A DNA stretch of 64,000 bases from Helicoverpa zea (lineage: Eukaryota; Arthropoda; Insecta; Lepidoptera; Noctuidae). Shown in pieces: positions 21,501 to 34,719 of the stretch. The position numbers and the translations under genes were made by a program. The notes below the pieces were generated by a model. The model searched no databases. It was not told where the DNA came from and saw nothing but the letters and a program-made list of their open reading frames with translations. Each line of letters opens with the position of its first letter. Position 1 is the first letter of the stretch. The stretch lies in NCBI RefSeq assembly GCF_022581195.2, contig NC_061471.1:10106001-10170000 (forward strand), read 5' to 3'.

Positions 21501-24500
21501 TTGACATGAACTTCTTGAGGCGTAGGTCTCATTGAGGTTATTTTTTTTTTTACATAGGGTTATTTGATATTTGTTAACGAAACGAACGCGACAGGACGAC
21601 AAATCGAACAGATGAATTTTTTAGGTAGGTAAACGAATATGAAACTCATGACCGAGTTTCTGCGCTGTATTTTACAAACAATGGGAAAAGTAAGAAAATT
21701 ATAGTGTGTAATTTTGTGCTAAAAAGGGCCTTATCTGACAATTTGGTAAGTTTTTTAGAATCTAAAAATTTGACTATTATAGAATGAATTTAGGGATAGG
21801 ATTACCTCATTGGTATTTTTACATTTTATCGAGCTTATGTTAAAATTAATCATTTTTAATAAATAAGTCCATGTAAATGCCATTTGCCATATCTGCCAAA
21901 ATAAGTTATTATTTTTGCAAAATTCTAGTGTTAGGTACAATTTTATTAGTACAAATTGGTACATTTTTTTTATTCTTCATTAAGTCTATTTTTAGCGTAT
22001 AAGGTGATGTCTTCTGCTTTAAGATTAAGACTCTTAATGGTTTTGAAATTCAGCACAATGAAATGTGCGATAAAAGTGTTCAACATTTTTAGAACACTAG
22101 TTTTATATCGGACCTTTAGAATCCTTAGATAAAAAAAAATAATCTACTTAAAAAATCACTCAATTTTTTCGATATTCTGTAAATATAGGTTTACATAATA
22201 AACCTTTTTCTTGTCACTGCCTAGAATAAAATTTCACTGCGAGTTGCAGAATAATTACAACCTTCAATAGCATTGCCATCACAGACATGAATTATAAATA
22301 AATAATCATGCTGCCTCACACTTACCTAATCAGAGTGTAAATAAACCTCTTTTCACAATGACTATTACGTATTAATCATAACGTAATTCCCTGCATATAG
22401 AGTAGTCAACAAAATACGTAACTGCTATTCATACTTTTACATTAAAACTCATTTTAGTAAACAGTTCATTTTTTTATCATATTCAGAAAATAGTATAGCT
22501 AAGGCATATTGAGCACTGTTTCATCCATAGATATATACCTCTATCTTAGGATGGAACCTTCCCGTGGCTTATGCAATCAGTATTAATTCCCTTACGAAAT
22601 AGGGATGTGAATTTATTAATAAATAAATAAATATAATTAAATAAATACTTAATGATTTAAACTAATCAAGCTTTGAATAATAAAGAAATAATACGAAATA
22701 GGGATGGCACTATAAGTCGCATATTGTTCTAAAAACAGTGCTTCTCACTCTCATTGTTAAATATTCTTAGAACAGTGCCCTTATAAAACGTTTAATAAGT
22801 AACACTACTATTCTTAAACTGGTTATCGGACTGAAAAATAGTTTGTAATCAATACTAACACTTGTGCACATAAAATTCAAGGGCATGACAATAAAACAAG
22901 AAAGTTCTACTAAATTACTCTTAGTGTTAATATAATTTTTTAATCACATTTGCTTCCGAATTATTGCATGTGTGTGCTCATTGTTTTATTAAACTTTATT
23001 ATAAACTAAGATACCTATTCAATAATACGTCATTTTTATGGGGTAAATGGTGAGAATATGCTATGAACGTCAGTCAATCTAGATACATTTGTTCCTACAG
23101 TAGCTAGACTCTTTTGTTGTCAAATGTATGTCTACCCATGCAAGAAGTAGAAGTGTAGTTTTCAAAAGCCATAGACACTATGAACCTTTGCGAATCAACC
23201 AAAACTTTATTTGCACATTGACTTATGAATTAAAGTTAGAATTAGGGTAACTATAAATAATATTTAATTGGTAATAATTTAAGCACATTTAGCGCCATAG
23301 TAAGTGTCTACCTACAGCATCAAAACATCCAAGTTTTTTTTAATAGACGTCTATTCGAGATTGCAATCCGGTATGTTTTTCAACCCGGCCGGGCCAGTGA
23401 CATTCGGTGACGGGCGAATGGGTGGGTGTCTAAAAGGGCAATCTCTTACTTCTGTACTTTGCTCCCTTATTAATGCAAGATCTAAATTCCTAGATTAATA
23501 CTCCATTAAATACGTCAATGTATAACAAAAAGGAAGACGTTTTGAGATTGTTATCATCACAGTTATGATATCACAATCACAGAGTACTATCAGAGGATGA
23601 CATCATGTATTTAGGTTAGGCGCACACTTGTCTGCTCATGCGCAATCGTGTTATGAAAATAATTTATCTGATGACCCATCTCTAGGCACGATTTTCCTGT
23701 TCATGTTTTCATGAAGATGTTAATTTTTCCTTAGTTTTCCTAAGAAAAAAACATATTTAAACAAACTATAAAAATCTACGATCCTAAGGGGATCTAGTCA
23801 TCACATTGAACTACGTTTTGCAACGATTTAGAAAATTCAAAAATAGCCTACATTTTGGACCATAAACTACTTAGTTTCCACCGCTGTAGTAAAAGTAGCA
23901 ACACAATAGTAGTACAGCAATGAGAAAGTGCAGTCATGATGATTAATCTATTTTTTTTATCAAATTCCATAGATGCATCCATTACCTTAATACAATCAAA
24001 CTGACGAATAGTAGAGCAATAAAATAGCTTCGATACTTCGTTAAATCATTGGTTATTTTGAGCGATGTTTGTCAATCGAGAGTCTACGTAAATCGTGAGA
24101 CGATATACGAGGCACGTGTCGCTCCTAACGCGTTTACATTTCAATCTCAACCGCAGATTGCAGCAGTCCCACGGATAAAATACTTCCGCGAATGTGCACG
24201 TGGATTTACTGTTTTTTTTTTAGTTAAATAGTTAATATTTCTAAAGGAAAAGTGATTACAGGATTTATTTAAGAAATTATGTACAATAACGAAACCTCGC
24301 ATATGAATTCCTATTTTATTTAGTTTTTATGTGATATTTAATATCATGGGATTTCCAATTAGTTTATCCCTAAGAACAAACCCAGGTTATTGTTTTAACA
24401 TACCTATATGCAACTCATGCGTACACTATAAGGTACATGCTGATTATTGTAAATTATGATTTCATTCGCCGATTAGGTTGCCAAAGCCATTGCTTCCATG

Positions 24501-27500
24501 TTATTATGTTCCACATCACGAACAGAATACTAATTAACTATTATTACTTATTATCAATACAAACAATATAATCTAGGTAACTTGCGCGGACAAGGAGGTA
24601 ATAACTCTAAGAATATACTATACTTCATAATTTTACATAGTAGTTATAAGAGATCAATTGTCTTTCTATTTCAAGGTGTAGTGAAAACACTTTTCCGGTT
24701 TTCAGCGGTATCTAAACAATAGTTATTTTTGTATCATTATCGCGTTTAGATATCACGCGAACACTCATTCCGTGACTCATAGTTTTGAAACTAAACTTCT
24801 TATAATGAATAACATTTTAGGGTTGGAAAGTGGGAACTTTCTCCAAGGTAAAATGCACTTTATGTTTGATGTTTTAGAGCCAGTTTCCCAAACACCTAAA
24901 GTTTATTGCTATTGGTAATCAAAACTGCAGTTGCCAGTCAAAACTGAATATACGAGTAGTGGAAATGGTCCCGTCTATTGAAGGAATTGAAAGCATACTA
25001 ATAAAGCTTCGTCATTAAACAGTTAGACTGTCCAGACACAGTACTTGTGTATGACACGTGCCCACCTATGACGATACTACAATAAATAATGAGCAATAAT
25101 ACTTACGGATGAATCTTCGGAATAATAAAATACTGAAGCATTGCATAACCACAAGTACAGGTAGTTTGTTTTAGAATAGCTCGAAGGAAAGTGATGGAAA
25201 TATCACAATACGTACAGCAAACTTCTCAAGTAGTAGTAGTTTTAAACTGACTTTCCTCTAAAATAAGTTATGTCATTCCACTTCAAATAACTCAAATTCC
25301 TTTGATCCAATTCAGTTCCTAATTGATAATCGATTTTACTGATACTCGAATAGGTATCGACTTTTGACAGTACAAAAAAATCATCATTCGAGAATTTCAT
25401 TACATTCTTTAGATGTTAAGATATCCGGTACCTTCGATATTTACGACTCCTAAGCGTGACCTCATATTTAAATTAAGAGTACTTACATATACACATACAT
25501 TCTATATCGATTTTACTATATTTAAGTAGTTCGATTCGATTCTTGCCATTATATCCTATCCTATTTAGATATTAGAAAACGTACGTAAAAATACAGGTAT
25601 TACTCTAACATACCTTTTTATTTTTTTTAACATGATTAAAGTGAGACCAAGTGTTGTCTGTTTTTGACATCACATTGTAACGTTTTTTCCATTAATTAGG
25701 AACTTTTTATTTAATTAAAAAAATATTATCATTGATCGATTAGTTTTTAGTTACATGTATTTTTTATTTATTTACATTTTTTACATTATTATTTTCACTA
25801 GTAAATAACACACTTAGGTACAACGAACAAATTACTATCTTCTGAATTATATTGCTTATGAATATTTTTTATTTATCTGACTGTACAAGTATGTTCACAT
25901 AGCAGTAGGGTATGTTCACATAGCAGTTAAACTATGGCTAAGGGGAAAATTGAAAGAGGTTATAACATAAAATAAAACCAATATTTGAACTTAATCAGTT
26001 TTGCCTATGGTCATTATGTCTTGACACTAACAAAATATAATTTCGTTAGGCAGGTATGTCTGAACAGATTTCTAAATAATTTATTATATTGACTCTTATT
26101 GATTGCCTATTTAACTGCGATAAATGTTACCAGTTTATTTCTTTATTTATTATACAGAGTGTATATTTTAATGTTATTTTTATTTATTAGAGTGTTTATT
26201 TTATTATTTATTTAACAAAAGGTATGTTGTTACTTGTCAATACTCACAGATGCGGATTGCATCAGCGTTGAAGGCTTTTCAAAACGAAAATATAATAATC
26301 GGTGGTTTCTTTATAAATCAATTTGTTTGCAGAATTGGTGTAAATTCATTTAAACGTACAATTGATCTTTAAATTGATTTCCCATTTTTTTTTTATAGTA
26401 TGTCTATCTTTCTTTTTAACTCTTTTAAAAATACTCAGTAACTTGTTTGAAAAGTCTTCAAATTAAAGCTTAGCTTATAAGTATTTTACGTTGTACAAAC
26501 TATTTAACAAAATATGTACTTAATCAAATTGTGATTTTCTTTCTATGTTAAAAATCTAACATATGTGATATCTAATAACGTTTAATTAAAAAAAAATACT
26601 AAAAAATAATCCTTTTACAAAATTTTTACTAACTTTTATTGTGATACTAAACAAATCGCGCTAAATTTATACCTATTGTCTAAAAAAAATTGTTACCCTG
26701 TTTTCTAATATTAAAGTATTTTTGAAAATATAACCGTCTGGTTTCATTGCTTTAGTCCTACCCTAGTCATGTCATTGCTCCATTAAAACTCAAAATGAGT
26801 TTTTTTTCTCTTTTTCATAAATGGAAGGGTTTAAAGCAATGAACGACGTGTGTGTAGGTTGAAAGCCTAGGCTCGTGTGACGAGTGCAGTAAAAGAAACT
26901 AGGTTTATAAGATCGGAAGCCGCATAACGCACTTGTAATCTCGTTGGTCTTGTCAGCTATCGATTATGGAGTGCACACGCCGCTAATGTTCTTGTAATAT
27001 TATAAATAGGCTCTGAATGACGAGATTGTATGTGCGATAATGTTAAACTTGAGAGATAACGCTCTGTTAAGGAAAGTTTTTGAAAATAATTGTACACGCA
27101 AAGAGGAAATTCATAATTTTTCTGGTTCAACAAGGCAAAATATGCCCAAAATACAATAATAAAAAAGCAAAAAAATAATCAATTACCTGCTATAATTTAA
27201 ATTTAAATTCCGTAGTTGTAACTAAATTCCTAATAAAAAACCAAAGTCCCTAAATGGGATAAAAGAAGTTAATATTCCTCTTTAACTTAGTTATACAATT
27301 GGAAATATTTAGTATAGCAACACCATGACCCATTTATATAGTAGCAACACCTGTCTTAGCAAACTTGTACAGGCTAATAAACTTATTATCTCAAACCTTA
27401 TTAGTTAGGTCTCGTGTAAATAATAATGTCAGATAGTCTATACAGTACCGAGCATTCACGTGAAGGCGATTCGACCTCTATTTACATGCAAGGGTAAAGA

Positions 27501-30127
27501 TATTGATTGGACACTGATTTAGTTCTCACAATAGATAATTTCACAATAATCAAAATGATATTATTGCTGATCAATCAATCAATCAAAGGAAAAATCTGAA
27601 CTTTGTACCCATGTGCTTAAAGAATTCGTGAGTAAACAACTGCGTGTTCTGATTAGTTTTAGGTATGGGAATTCCCAATATAATTTAGCATCACAACGAG
27701 GTGGTTAAGCGAAATGTAATCTTACAAAATATGTCATGCATCATCAACAAATAAATTGTGGTGAAATCCTTCATAATATAATAGTCGTTCAATTATAAAT
27801 ACGAAAGTAATTCTGTCTGTCTGCCCGGCTTTCACTCTAGTACTACAAACAGCATATGCAATTGGTATATAGCTCAGAGCCTGAGAAAGGACAGGGTCTA
27901 CTTTTTATCCCTATATTAGGGTGTGAGAAGTAGTTCTTTTGGGATAAAGGTAAACCGCAGGGAAGAGCTAGTAGAAAAATTAATATTTCAAAATATTTTT
28001 ATGTGATTACTTTGTAGGTAGGCGGGGTCACTGGTACAGCCTACTTTCAGATAATAGTGCAATATCTAGAATATTATGTTGTCACAAGTATTAATAGTTG
28101 TTAGTTTTACAAAGTCATGCTGTTATTGGGAGAATTGCATTTTAACCGATATCAGAAAAATATTGCTGAATCTTGCAACGCCAGGCATATTTGGCCCAAT
28201 TTATAGATTAATTTACTTTTAAGATAATAGTTTTATTCAACCCTTATTTTTCACCGTAATGACCTTGACCCTGACCCCAAAAAGGTCAAGGTCGCCTGTC
28301 AAATTTGACTTTGAAATGTGTCTGCAGTGTTACGTTTGGGTTGCGTGATTGCCGTCTATATACTAGACCATATACATTGGAAATAAAATAAGCAGCATTT
28401 TAGTCTACCAGTAGTTGTGTCATAAAATGTCGTGGTTGCGATATCGCCTGTTTTGGGGTTACCCTAGTTCTTGAGGAAGTTTTTTTTTGTTTTAGTTTGC
28501 TTGATATTGGATGTACACTTGCCTGTGACGAAATAATGATATTTGACTTTAGTCAAAAACTTCAGAAATGCAAACTGTATAAAGTTCGCTCTTGATAGTT
28601 TCCTTTCTCGTTTTTTTCGTCGTAGGCGCTAGGCAGCTATTCCATTTATATTGAACAATTGTTCACATAAATGGATACTTATTAATAGTCTGATTATGTC
28701 ACTAAATCAATATTAAACGAACGACTGGTAACCTACTATTCCTAATCAGGGGTCAGTAATTACATTGGACCCTTGCGCGAGCATAATTATCTAAAACTTA
28801 GCTTTCAATTTAATTATGTTTTGTATAACTAGCAACATAAGTTAAACTATTGGGTCAAGCCAATGTCAGGTCTCGTTGATTAGACAGGAAATGTGTGCCA
28901 ATTAATATTTGATTTAAGATATTTTCTGTACAGACAATAATTAAAATTGCATACATGGAATTATGCCAAAATCCGGAGCGTCAATTATGTAAAGTTACGC
29001 AAAAGTGTCATGCCATGTCATATTATGCTAGTAGGTCCTATTGGTTTAATTTTGAAAATTATAAAATGGATAAACCCACAAATACATTTACTTAGCTAGA
29101 AGAGATTGTCAAGATTATTTGGCTAAGTTCCCAACATTTATTGAAAACCGCCAATTTCCAACACCTTAACTTACAAACGAATAGCTTCAGTGGCCATAAG
29201 CCGTCCTCTGCCCGTTGGAAACCTATGATTTGGGGACAAGACTTATTTTGTAACAGACTCAACATTATTTAACTTCATTCTTCATAATATTCATAAACTA
29301 CTTCATAAACTAATTTTATAATATTAATTCGTCAGCGTTGATCGAGCGCAGCGCCGGCAGCGAGGAGCGCGAGGACTCGTCGAGTCACTTCTCGTGGGTG
29401 CTGAAGCAGCTCGTGCAGGAGAACATACAGGGCCTGCCGCCCGGCGGGGGCCTCGCTGCCAAGTGAGTAAACCTTATTGTAGATGGAGCTAGTGTTTTAC
29501 TGAATATGAGGAAATAGTTGCATATTTATCAACGATTGGAGGAGGGGTTAAGTGTCACCGCTAGGAAGAATGTTAAGTAGTATGCTCTCATTGCTGCAGA
29601 ATTGATAGTCTGTTTTTTCTGACTTTATTATTCAAACATCAGGGTTCTGATGTGAGATTTCACATGTGAAATTATTTTGTGTCTGCTAAAGTTTCTACCG
29701 TGATATGATAATGTTTGGAATAAAAAAATGAGTAATTAGACTAGCTGAGGAGCCAATTTTGACACACAATACTCCTAAAATTATCATCAATGTTTCATCA
29801 TCATCATCATCTCAGCCATAGGACGTTCACTGCTGAACATAGGCCTCCCCCTTAGATCTCCACAGATACCTGTTGGAGGCGACCTGCATCCAGCGTCTTC
29901 CGGCAACCTTTATAAGATCAATGTTTATGAAGAACTATTTTGGAATACCCGTCAATCAACACGAAAATGTTAATATGTATCCCTCAGTGCTAACATATAT
30001 CTTTTTTCCAAATTCCAGGCAATCGCTACTGGACAAAATATATAGGGAGTTCTATCCTGACCACCCCGACAGTTCGGAGACGTTCGACTGTCAGACCGAG
30101 TTGGCCGACGCCTTCAGCGCGAACTAA
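18521..30127 (+). CDS. alph: Protein phosphatase PPM1A/B-type (PP2C, alphabet-like), 4 exons
   Basis: Mn/Mg-dependent Ser/Thr phosphatase of the PP2C family. In Drosophila the closest relative, alphabet, dampens RAS/MAPK signalling. Exons: 18521-19333, 21168-21285, 29336-29462, 30019-30127. Phases agree; 1167 nt, 388 aa (human PPM1A 382). It starts MGAFLNKP, a likely N-myristoylation site as in PPM1A. Metal and phosphate residues are all present: R33, E37, D38 (GWRVEMEDAH), D60-G61-H62 (VFDGHAG), NCGDSRAVL at 136-144, NGSLAVSRALGD at 181-192, D232 (ACDGVWDVM), D275-N276 (GSKDNMS). The C-terminal region keeps the helical extension ending ENIQGLPPGGGLAAK seen in PPM1A/B. Exon 1 is large and GC-rich, and intron 2 is about 8 kb. 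The family is certain; the choice of alph over another PPM1 member is by best resemblance. Confidence 0.93.
19334..21167 (+). other. PP2C intron 1 with repeat fragments
   Basis: No exon found. About 20225-20400 holds a moth repeat fragment (CAGATAAAAAGTAGCCTATG, AAAGACAGACAGACAG). About 20935-21000 resembles an RTE-type tail (CCCACTGCTGGGCACAGCCC). The rest is AT-rich unique sequence. Confidence 0.5.
21286..29335 (+). other. PP2C intron 2 (8 kb)
   Basis: Mostly AT-rich unique sequence with no exon-like frame between the splice sites at 21286 and 29335. Identifiable pieces are a moth repeat at 27795-27975 ending AGAGCTAGTA (Helitron-like end) and the paired nuclear-receptor-like sites at 28259-28293. 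Long first or second introns in such genes often hold enhancers; nothing here proves it. Confidence 0.5.
28259..28294. promoter_or_regulatory. Inverted pair of TCAAGGTCA-type sites
   Basis: GACCTTGACC at 28261-28270 and GGTCAAGGTC at 28284-28293 form a perfect 10-base inverted repeat with a 13-base spacer. Read on the minus strand the left arm is TCAAGGTCA, the monomer site of FTZ-F1/ERR-type nuclear receptors. The right arm has TCAAGGTCG. Binding is inferred from sequence only. Confidence 0.35.
29797..29925 (+). repeat. RTE-type LINE 3' tail fragment
   Basis: A CATCATCATCATC run followed by AGCCATAGGACGTTCACTGC, TGAACATAGGCCTCCCCC and AGATCTCCA is the antisense of the 3' end typical of moth RTE elements; compare the tail of the element at 45843-48015. 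It lies in PP2C intron 3, overlapping the space before exon 4. Confidence 0.65.
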
Positions 30128-33100
30128 CGCAACACCCTCGAGCGGGACGCGATCGCATACTCACACACTTACCCACGGCACTCGCCACACACGGTGAGTA
30201 ACTTAGGAAAACTACATTAAACTAGTGACACCCACTACTAAATTAATCGTAAACCCAACATATCAAACCAAAGCTAACTCCTCAAATTTAAAGTTTGTCA
30301 AACTTAGCTCACCAAGTGTGCGGTTTCGTCCCAAAATTAGCTGAATCAATACTAGTACAAGTCGAATGGAATTGCAGTTACATTACTTTAGAATTTTGAA
30401 CGTTGGTAACATTTCGTTTTGTACATAACTGTCTCGAATTGGGTAATGTAGTTGGAATTTTGTTTGATGACGTAATTTCAGATGATGTTTAGTGCTTCGG
30501 CTGCGTCGATGCGTCGGTTCTAATTACTTTTAATTATTACCGTGATTGGGTAATCTAATGTGAACTATCACGTCTTCAATCGCACATCTAATTGTGTTAG
30601 AGAGGAAGAGCATTTCTCTCTTTGGACTTAAGCTTACAACAGTTGTTGAGTCTGTACCCTGTAATACTATATTTGATTATTTGGATAATACAATCTATGT
30701 ACTGACAACTCTACCCAGCCGAAGCATATTTCGAATCCAAAAATGCATATAATACTATGTAATACTCTATAGGCTGTGGTATGGCCTTCAGAATAAAGGC
30801 TGGAACACACCGCAAACGTGTGCAATGTGCTAAAACTACTTGTAATGTATGTGGGATGTGACAGTAAAGCAGAGCAGCGAATTTACAAGTCTCCGCACGC
30901 GACACCCGCCAGTGTGCTCCGGTTGTAATGTTTCGCATTAAACCTGTTTCGTGCAGCCTCACCACAGTCCCTTAATTGTATCACACGGCACAAAATGTCC
31001 TTGTTTCCAACCATGTTATAATGTAAGCCTGCCGGATTGAAATACCCATCCCTTTCGAACCTTTACTTGTATAGCAAAACATTATAATTTTGTCGCGTTA
31101 CAATTTTATTTTTTGTAGCTTTAGGTATTTTTGTTTCGTGTTAACATTGGCCATTCGTGAATGTCATAATATTAGATGTATAATATTAGATATTCGATTG
31201 GATGTTATAGAAAGTCTATGATACTTGTGTGAGCGGTTAAATTCTTTAGTTTTTGTTCCCGCGCTTAACATTTTTGTTAAGAACATTTTATACTAAAGTT
31301 TGTCTAGTGTTTACGGATAATAATGTGTCAGTAGAAATCTTCTTAATAACAGTGTTAAGCAAATAATAGCTGATTCAAAATGGCCAGTCGGATTTAGTGT
31401 AATCTTATGTTCCGTTTCACATGATAGCCTAAGAAAAATTGGAAAATTGATTTCTCAATACTATAAATAAATATCTAGTTTCCTTTTTGTACATATTTTT
31501 TTCTTTATTACAACATACATAGTCATTATCCAAAACGTCAAAGTAACATATTGATTTAAACAAAAATATAAACTAGCATTATTAATCGGGAATTGGAATA
31601 TGGGGTAATATTAATTGTTAGTTTTTTTATTTCTTAAAAATTATCGTACTTCGTTTCGTGTTACAGAGAAGATGAAATTAGATTTAATCGCTTTTTAAAA
31701 GTTACGCGTTATCGAAAGAAGTATTGGGTATGCTTTTAAAATTTTTGCTTCGTACTTAGATGAAAAAAAAAAAAACTAATCTGTTGATACGCGTAGTGTC
31801 TGTGGCCGTACAATATACAAATTAGACCGAATTCCATTTGTCATATAATGTTGTTACCAAATTCTATGTGTACCATTCATTTCTGATTCACCTCTTGTAA
31901 ATAAAAGAGAATAGAAAAGATACTTTTGTACCTGTTTGTGCGGTTTAGCGTGTAACTAACTAATTGTGAGGAGTTTATCGTGTCGCCAATCCTGGAAATA
32001 CACATAACGCCCTACCCTTCGTTTAACAACTTTATTTGAAGTCGCATTCTCAACGTTTACGACTTCAAATAGACTTCAACTTTATGATTGCTTATTGTTC
32101 TTTTTCTACGACGTTACTATTGATTAAAGAATAACAATGTATTTTTATTTGTATAACGGAACCAAAAACCACCAGATTTTCATGAAAAAAATTTACTATG
32201 GTATATGTATTTCCAGCGGGCGACACAAAATGTAACTAAATAGTTTTTACTGAACAAAAATATTTCAATGGTTTTCAAATGTGACGTAGGAGGCATTGTT
32301 TTAGTATATCTTACAATTGAAGTAATAACGACCTATTATAATATAATATTATGTTTCTATTTACAAATGGTACTTGATCCTCTGAATCTAAAACACCTGA
32401 AACTCAAGACATTTTTGTAGTCGAAGCAGTTTAAAAGAAGTACATTTGTAAATTCAAACGATTTAATTGAAAATTCAAACCATATCTAAATTAGTTTAAT
32501 ATATTACGAAATAAAAATACAAAACATGTTTCCTAGATATAATATAATTATCTATTTTATTGGTGGTAGCAAAGCTATTGCGAGTTTATTATTATTTTTG
32601 TCTCGTGCAAGTCAGCAGAATACGTATTTTCCTACTAATCAGTAGTAAATTGTCAAGGAATTTATTATTGCACTAATATTGAAGTTATTCGGGTATTCGT
32701 ACCGTGTTATGCTGCCTTGCGTTAGTGATTCGCTATGACCCCAAATAAGTCGGTTTGTTGCTTCCATCAATTATTTTCTATATATTTTTATTGCCCATTT
32801 CAACCCATTGTCGAGGTTCAGTGAGTTCTTTTTTTACTTTTATTACGTCTTAATTTTATATCAGTTTTGAATGCTGAATTGGAATTGTGCTTTTGATTTC
32901 AAGTTAGTATCACTAATGTGATACAATATACCCATGATTCCCTTTTCTCCATGTTATATTGTGAATGTTAAATTCGCATTCTTATCCACTATTTTTCACA
33001 TTTTAACCAAATATTAATATTAGACAGTGGGTTTTGAATTGGAATTTAAAGTCCATCCGGGACGAGTTGGTTGGTTGTTTCTTTTTTTTTAATTATTTTG

Positions 33101-33376
33101 CTTTCGGACAAAAGTCGACGTCTCACGGTGTGTCTCGTTTATTATCTAGTAGACGCTTGAACAATAAATACCTGTACCTTGACAACATATTTTTTATTTT
33201 ATTTCTTTTTTTATGTTTTTTTTAATTGTCTCCCGCTTTGTGGTATCGCAGTGTGGCATATTAGGGTGAAGTTTCATTGATAGCTGTATGTTTGAATCGG
33301 GCTTCATCAGAAAATATGAATGCAAGATTACGAGTGATGGTCATAATGATCTAAAACGTTAAAGAGAGCCTGATTA
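30128..33376 (+). other. PP2C 3' UTR and intergenic DNA
   Basis: No further coding exon recognised. A consensus-like splice donor (ACG/GTGAGTAAC) sits at about 30192, 65 bases past the stop. AATAAA-type signals occur near 31462, 31900, 32508 and 33160, so the end of the transcript cannot be fixed by reading alone. Confidence 0.45.
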
Positions 33377-33836
33377 AAGCCATGTATTCACTGAGAAACA
33401 ATTGTTTATAAACACTGTTTCAGAAACAAAATCTACGTGTTTCTGAAACAAATAATTTTGTTTCAGAAACATATAATTTTGTTTCTGTAAACACTACGTG
33501 TTTATCGAATGTTTCTGTGCTCCCCACCCGTGGCGGGGAGCACAGAAACAAATCTGTTGCGCAACATATGGATACAAGTGTGGACGCGTGTTTCATTTGT
33601 TTATAAACGCCAAATAAATGTCTTCATAGCAAGTAATTTCTCTTTTCTTTTTACTAGAAATGGACTTATGTAAATAAATGTAGGCACCACACAACAACAC
33701 TACTTCCTCGGGCGACATATTGTAAACATCTGACGGTGTGGACGGCAGTTTCCGAAATATTGTTGCTGTAAACATCTACGTGATGTTTCAGAAACTGTGT
33801 ATCTGAAACATTGTTTCCCAGTGAATACATGGCTTT
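33377..33836. mobile_element. TTAA-flanked MITE with GTTTCTGAAACA palindromes
   Basis: Ends AGCCATGTATTCACTG and its near-exact inverse (CAGTGAATACATGGCT), flanked by TTAA on both sides, as in piggyBac-type insertions. Inside are several copies of the 12-base palindrome GTTTCTGAAACA or close variants (33415-33485 and 33785-33810), and a 16-base perfect hairpin TGTTTCTGTGCTCCCC / GGGGAGCACAGAAACA (about 33509-33550). Non-coding. Confidence 0.7.
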
Positions 33837-34719
33837 AATATACAGCTCACAAATAAATCCTAGGTACTCGCCCTACTTTTTGTTTCGGCATTATAAAACA
33901 TGTTCCCTATTATCTGTCATGCGAATTATTTGGCATAGACAATATAAAGCTTACTTATCTGTGTACAGTCGACTCGAAAGTGTAATTTGTATGGTATTAA
34001 AGTTTATAGTGTCAATAAGCGATATTTTTCAAATACATTCTGGACTATCTACACATTCACACATTCGAAGTAGAGTAGTGTTTAGGTTACATGAAAATAA
34101 AATATTTATAATGTGTATTTGTGTTTCAAATCGGTACTTAGAACTCCATAATTGACTCCTCATTAGTAAAAACACAAATTGGATGTTAGTCACATAAAAG
34201 AAATATAAAGTATGCGCAAGCGCTGCCGGAAACAAAAGAGCAAAATGTGATAAACATGATTTAATCACGATTAATTTTACAAATTCCTAAGTAAGGTTAC
34301 CCGACCGAAGAAAAAATCTGTTAATTTTGCACACACTGTCTAAAAGTAAGTATCTACATATTATTATTAAAAATCAATCATTTATAAGTAAAAACAAAAA
34401 TGCAACGAATGTATTCATGCTGTAAGTCCTACCTAAATATTTAAAATCTATCGAACTGTGTCTTGGAAAGTTAAAGAGTCTTCAAGTCAAAGCCATGTTA
34501 TGCGCAGCCCCCACCAACTCTTCTCCTAAGCTTATAAACAATCAATAGAATTTCGTTATTCAAAAATATTCTATCATCGAACGAAGAAATTCTATTGGTC
34601 GTTTAACTTCTTAGCTTCTGAGGACTCTGGGTTCAAACGAGTTTAGATCTTATTTCAATTTGGACAATGTTGATAACAGATAATAAAGTAACTCGTTGCA
34701 CTATAAAAATAAATAAGAA

